A DNA stretch of 16,655 nt from Candidatus Peregrinibacteria bacterium CG_4_10_14_0_2_um_filter_43_11. GTDB lineage: Bacteria; Patescibacteriota; Gracilibacteria; UM-FILTER-43-11. The notes under the pieces are model-generated. The model was not told the DNA's origin and ran no database searches. It saw only the letters and a program-made list of their open reading frames with translations. Shown in pieces: positions 10,201-16,200 of this stretch (its first letter is position 1; each line of letters begins with the position of its first letter). Position numbers and translations under genes: made by a program. The DNA is taken from the NCBI GenBank assembly GCA_002792495.1, contig PFOK01000086.1, positions 1 through 16,655 on the forward strand, read 5' to 3'.

Positions 10201-13200
10201 GACCACCAATTTTGCGTTAGGAATCAACGCGTTTATTCAAAACAATCCCCCTGTCGGCAATAATCAGGTGACGGTACCGCTCCAATTCCACGCGGACAAA
10301 GGGAATTTTCTGAACATCAAAAATCTAAACATCAGTTATCATATTCTGGATACCACTCCGCCGGTAATCGATACAGTTTCCATCAATCCAACTTCCCCAC
10401 AGGCAGGTCAGCCGTTTACGATAACTGTGACCGCGTCGGATGACGTCGCAATCAAAGCGGTGTCCGCGGAAGTTAATCAAAGTTCTGTTTCATTATCCAA
10501 AAACGCCGATGTTTTTACCGGATCACTCGTGATAGCCACTGCCGGTAGTTATGAGTTGTCAATTAAGGCAACGGACGAAAGCGGTTTAATCACCACACAA
10601 GTGATTCCACTTACGGTTGTGTTTAACGGTTCGGAACTTTCGGTAAAATCCGTTACTTTTACGCCAAAAAGTCCACTTCTTTCCGGTCAAACAGCACAAG
10701 CGGATGTCCTGCTTTCCAACGCCGGAAATCAAACTGTCGATGTCCAAATTCAGTTTAATCATGTAATGAGCGAAACAAAAACGGTCACTCTGCCTGCCAA
10801 TAACACCGTATCTGTTTCCACCAGTTTCACGTTACCAGTACCGGGTGATTATGCTTTCGAGGTTGTTATGGATCCTGCAAACGCCTTTCCGGAAAGCGAT
10901 GAAACGAATAACACCTTCAGTTATTCTTACAAGACAATTGATGGGGTGCCTCCTGTTTTTGAACAGGTTACCGTTCCTAAAAAAGTGAGTCCGGGGGAAG
11001 CGTTTATCGTCAAAGTGCAAGCAAGTGATAATGAAGGGGTGGAAACCGTGCAGACAGAGTGGATGGGGCAGACGAAGACAGAAACTCTTTCTTCGGCAAA
11101 CAGTTTAAGTTTAAAAAGTTACTGGTCATTTGATGAAGGAGGTGGAACTGTAGCAATAGATAAAATTGGAAGTAATAATGGGGTAATAACAGGGGCTTCA
11201 TATATAAAAGGAATCTCAGGAAATGCTTTGAGTTTTGATGGAATAACTGATGATGTTTTAACAACCCTTGATATTGATCCTACAGCTGTTCCCAATTTAA
11301 CAATATCACTATGGATTTTTCCAACAGATTTAAGTGGCTCATCTTTACAGACAATAGCAAGCGCAGATGATGGTGGATGGGATCGTGCCTTTGGGATTCT
11401 TGAATCTACAGATACTATTTATGTTAATCATAATAGTACAAATGTTGATACTTCAGTAAGTATTTCTGAAAATGAATGGACTCATATTGTTGTACAATAT
11501 CTAACAGATAATTTATATGTTTATAAGAATGGCGTTCTTGAATATTCTCTTGGTTCAGCCCCTATAAATTCAGCTACTTCTACGGGGATACTTATGTTCG
11601 GTCAGGCTAATTCATTCGGTTTTAATTTTCAGGGTTATATTGATGAGCCTAGAGTTTTTTCATACTCACTCACTCAAAACAATGTATCCGCTCTTTATCA
11701 GAATCCGGGTCAGGTCAATCAACAAAATCCCGAAGCAGTGATTAGTTTGATAGCCCCCGATCAGGTAGGTAATATTCCCCTCATTCTCACTGTTATAGAT
11801 CAAAGTGGACTTAGTGCCACGATGGAGACGAGTATTGAGGTCATTAAAGCGCTTCCTAATCCTCTCATTCAAATAGGAGGTATAAGCACGCATCCAGAAA
11901 ACATCATGCCGCTGGAAATACCGGATTTTGAAATCACTCTGCGGAACAATGGTGGTACCACAGTGGATGCGCCTTTACGATTAGAGATGGATGGACAGGT
12001 GGTAAGTGAGCAAATTGTCACCATTCCTCTTGGATCACCTACTATCGTGAAATGGTCCGGATGGCAGGCCTCAGTGGGCATTCACTTATTTACGGTGATG
12101 GTGGATCCGGATAACCTGATTGCGGAACAAAATGAATCGGATAATACGGCGGTTTTTAATTTTACCGTTTTTGATGTGCTTCCCCCACAGCTAAATAATC
12201 TAATTGTTCCGGCATACGCGATTGCCGATGAATCATTCGAAATTTTAGTGGATGTTATCGCGGAACATCCCATCGATACCGCTTCTATCAGCATTGGCGA
12301 TGAACAAAAAATCATGACATCTGAAAACGGGACGACTTATCATTGGACAGGAGCCTTGCCATTGGGAAATTATCCGTTTGTCGTGAGTGTGAGTGATGAA
12401 AAAGGGGCAAGTGCGCTTTTGCCGGGAGAAATAACCGTTCATTCCGCTCTTTCAGATTTAACACTTGACACGTCATTTTTCTCTTTTTCAGGCATCACAA
12501 ACAAAGATGTGCTTCCTCTTTCTGTAGCGGTTCATAACGACGGTTTAAAAAGTTTCACCGCAATGGCCGTTTCGATGCAATTGGACGGCGTCAGTACATT
12601 CGATGAATGGATTGACATACCAGCTGGGGAAACAATCCCTGCTTCCTTCACAGCATGGAAGGCAAGCGCGGGTTTTCATACGGTTGTTTTTTCTGTTGAT
12701 CCGGCTAATAGCGTAGAAGAGGCTGACGAAACAAATAATACGGTTACTGTTTCTTTTTCCATCGCGGATGTTACTCCTCCCTCTATAACAAACGTAGCGA
12801 TGCCGGATGTGTTATATGCGGGCGAATTGTTTTTGATGACTATGGCTATTTCCGATGATCAATTGGTAGCTGTTACAGCGGATTGGAATAGTAAAAAAAC
12901 CGATTTAAATGTGACTGAATCTGCCGGATCTTATACAATAGAACTCACAGCTCCGATGGTCGCTGGTACTTATCCGCTAAACCTTTTTGCTGAAAATGGG
13001 GAGGGGTTGGTGGCAAAATGGAGCGGTATTCTCAAGGTGTTGCCAATACAACCCGATCTGACAATTCTGGGAGGTGACGTGTCCTTTGTATCTTCGCATT
13101 TGGTAGAAGGGGAGATGGCAACCTTACTATCTGTTATTCATAATAAGGGCGGTTCAGATATGCTTCCTGTTTCTGTAGTTTTTATGTCAGATGATGTTGT

Positions 13201-16200
13201 TATAGACACCAAAATAGTTTCCGTGATAAAGGGGGGTGAATCAACTTTGCAATGGAAATGGATTCCATCTTTTGGAGCACATAAACTTTCTCTTTCTATC
13301 GATCCGGATCATCTGGCTGAAGAATCGGACGAAACCAATAATATGTATACTCTTTCGGTTTATGCTGAAGATAACACACCTCCTTCCACGCCTAAATTGC
13401 AAAAAACACTTGTACAATCAGTCAATGGCCATGAAGCTTGGAAGATTAGCTGGCTCCCTGTAATGGAAGCGAATTTAAAAACATATGACTACCAATTTGA
13501 TGGCGGAATATGGATGCCCTTGGGATTGGAAACGTTTTTTGAAATTGATCTTAAAAATGCTGGCCAGCATCTTGTCTGTGCTCGTGCGAAAGATATTGCC
13601 GGCAATATGAGTGGTGAGGGGTGTGTATCGTTTTTGTCGGATTTTGATGCGCCAAATACACCCCTTTTGCAAGGTGGAACAGCTGGCTATTGGTCCAATC
13701 AACCTAAACACACTTTTTCGTGGAACACTCCCCTGGACGACGTTGCGGTACACCATTACTTACTAAAAGTTAATGATGTAATTTCGAATGTTGGTTTAGT
13801 CAATCAATATGTGAATAACTTCCAAGACGGTATTTATTCCGCTCAGGTGGCCGCGGTAGATGTCGCTCTTCATCAGAGTGACTGGAGTAATGTGGTTACC
13901 ACGAAAATCGATACGTCGGTGTCCGGACTTGTTCAGAATTTATCTTCCGAAACACACCCCGATTTCGCTAAGTGGTATGCCAACGGCCAGCCGTCTTTTA
14001 ATTGGCAATCTCCGGAAGATTTATCCGGAATCCAGTATTACTATTATTATATTGATCAAAATCCTAATACGATTTTAAATGGTCAGCACTGGTTTACACC
14101 TGACACTCAAATAACTATTCCAAACATTCAATCTTTAAAAACGGGTGTGTGGTACTTTCATATCGCGCCTATGGACGGAGCCGGAAATACGGGACTTTCC
14201 GCGCATTTCAAAATTCAGGTTGATCTCAGCCCGCCCTACACAAAGGCGGAACTAAAACCTAATAGCAATATAGTTCTGTTAGAGGCTACAGATGAAAAAT
14301 CCGGTATTGGCTCCACTCATTATCGTTTAGATGATGGGGAATGGCAGACGGGTTTTTCTGTTACCATACCTACACCCAATACCCATACGATCGAATATTA
14401 TTCGATAGATACCTTGGACAATCAGGAGTCTATAAAAGTGATTGAGATTAATCTAAAAAAACCATCGTCTCCCACTGTTGACCCCGTACCGAATCCCATT
14501 CAGGCGCTTGAATACACGTTAACCGGTACCAAGCCAACAAACACCAGTTTATGGATCAATGATAAGATGACCATTGCACCCAAAATCAACACCAAGTGGT
14601 CTCATACTGTTGATATTACCGGTGTAGAAAATACGTTTGTCATTTATTCTAAGGATAGTGTTGATCTCAAAAGTGAAAGTGTTACCGTTCAAATTAATTA
14701 TCAGACCTCAGCACCAACGGTTGATGATTTTGTGCAACCGGTTACTCACAATCCACTGACTCTGACTGGTACAAAAGCGCCTGGAACATCGGTGTGGATC
14801 AATGACAAAAAGATAAGTGGTCTCATTGGTATTGATAATGCAGACACTTGGGAATCAAACGTGATTTTATTAACAGGAATGAATACATTTACCATTGTTG
14901 CTAAAACGGATTTTGGAGCGGTGAGTACACCTATTACTTTAAATATCCCCTACAATATTGAAGCGTTAACTGTTGATCCTGTGCCTGATGTGGTTTATCA
15001 GACTCACTACACACTCACCGGTATAAAACCCGCTAATACCGGTTTGTGGATTAACGATAAAGAGATCATTCCTGTTAATTCCGAAACAAGCTGGAGCACT
15101 ATTGTTACGTTAAGCAAGCATGAAAATAAATTCACTATTTTTGTAAAAGACAGCTCCGGCAACCAGAGCGCTTTAGTTGCTCAAACCATTCTTTACGAAG
15201 TGCCGGCCCCTTTTGTTTCATCGGTTATGTCGCCCGTTTACAACCCTCTTATACTCACCGGAATAAAATCACCGGATGTAGTGCTATGGCTAAACGGGAA
15301 AGAACTTTCCTCTTTGAGTTCCGCAACGACATGGAAAATCGAAATGCCCCTCGAGAAAGGGGTGAATACGTTCGATTTTGTTGCCAAAAATGAGTTCGGA
15401 ATGGAAAGTCAGCATGTGTTTACTTCTCTTGAATACGCGGTGGAAAGTGTTGTTTTGGATACCAAACCCACAATATCTTCCGATGTTTACTACACATTCA
15501 GCGGAGCAAAACCTTCTCACACCACTTTGTGGGTCAATGATGAAAAAATATCGGTGGATTCTGAAGCTGTAAAATGGACTTACACTGCTCAGCTGACCGC
15601 GAAGAGCACGTCTTTCACTTTTATTACAAAAGACGATCTGAATGTGGCCAGTAATCCTGTTGGCGTCAGTATTTCCTACAATGCTAAACCACCTGTGCTT
15701 AGCGCCTACCCCGCAAAGGTATCCAAATCCTTTTATACCTTCTCCGGTTCTAAGGGAATCGGTGCGGGAATTTGGGTAAATAATGTTCAGGTTGTTCCTT
15801 TTAATACAGAATCCACATGGGAATACAAGGTCACTCTTAAGGAGGGTGACAATCATTTCACCTTTGCGTCTGGAAGCAGTTTTGGAATAAAAAGTCCGAT
15901 GGTAGCGGCCACGATTCATTATGAAAAACCCTCTACCGATATTTATAAATGGATGAAAAATACCGATACTACTACACCACTTAATCCAAGGACAATCCCC
16001 AAAATCCCCGCTTCCTCCACGCGTATTTCACCTTCAGATCAAAAAAAGATAGATAGGACACTAAGCGAAACAGGGAAAATAGACTACGAAACAAAAGACG
16101 GTGTTTTCCCGAAAATCACTAAAGTCACTGTTGTGGATAACACGGATATTTATATTAATTTTTCCGAAAAAATTATTTTATCCGATTACAAACAATTTGC

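Noticed and set aside
15290..15919. Minus-strand open frame of 209 codons.
   Set aside because: It lies antisense to the Ig-like repeats, has no protein-like pattern and no clear ribosome-binding site, and the + frame is certain here.
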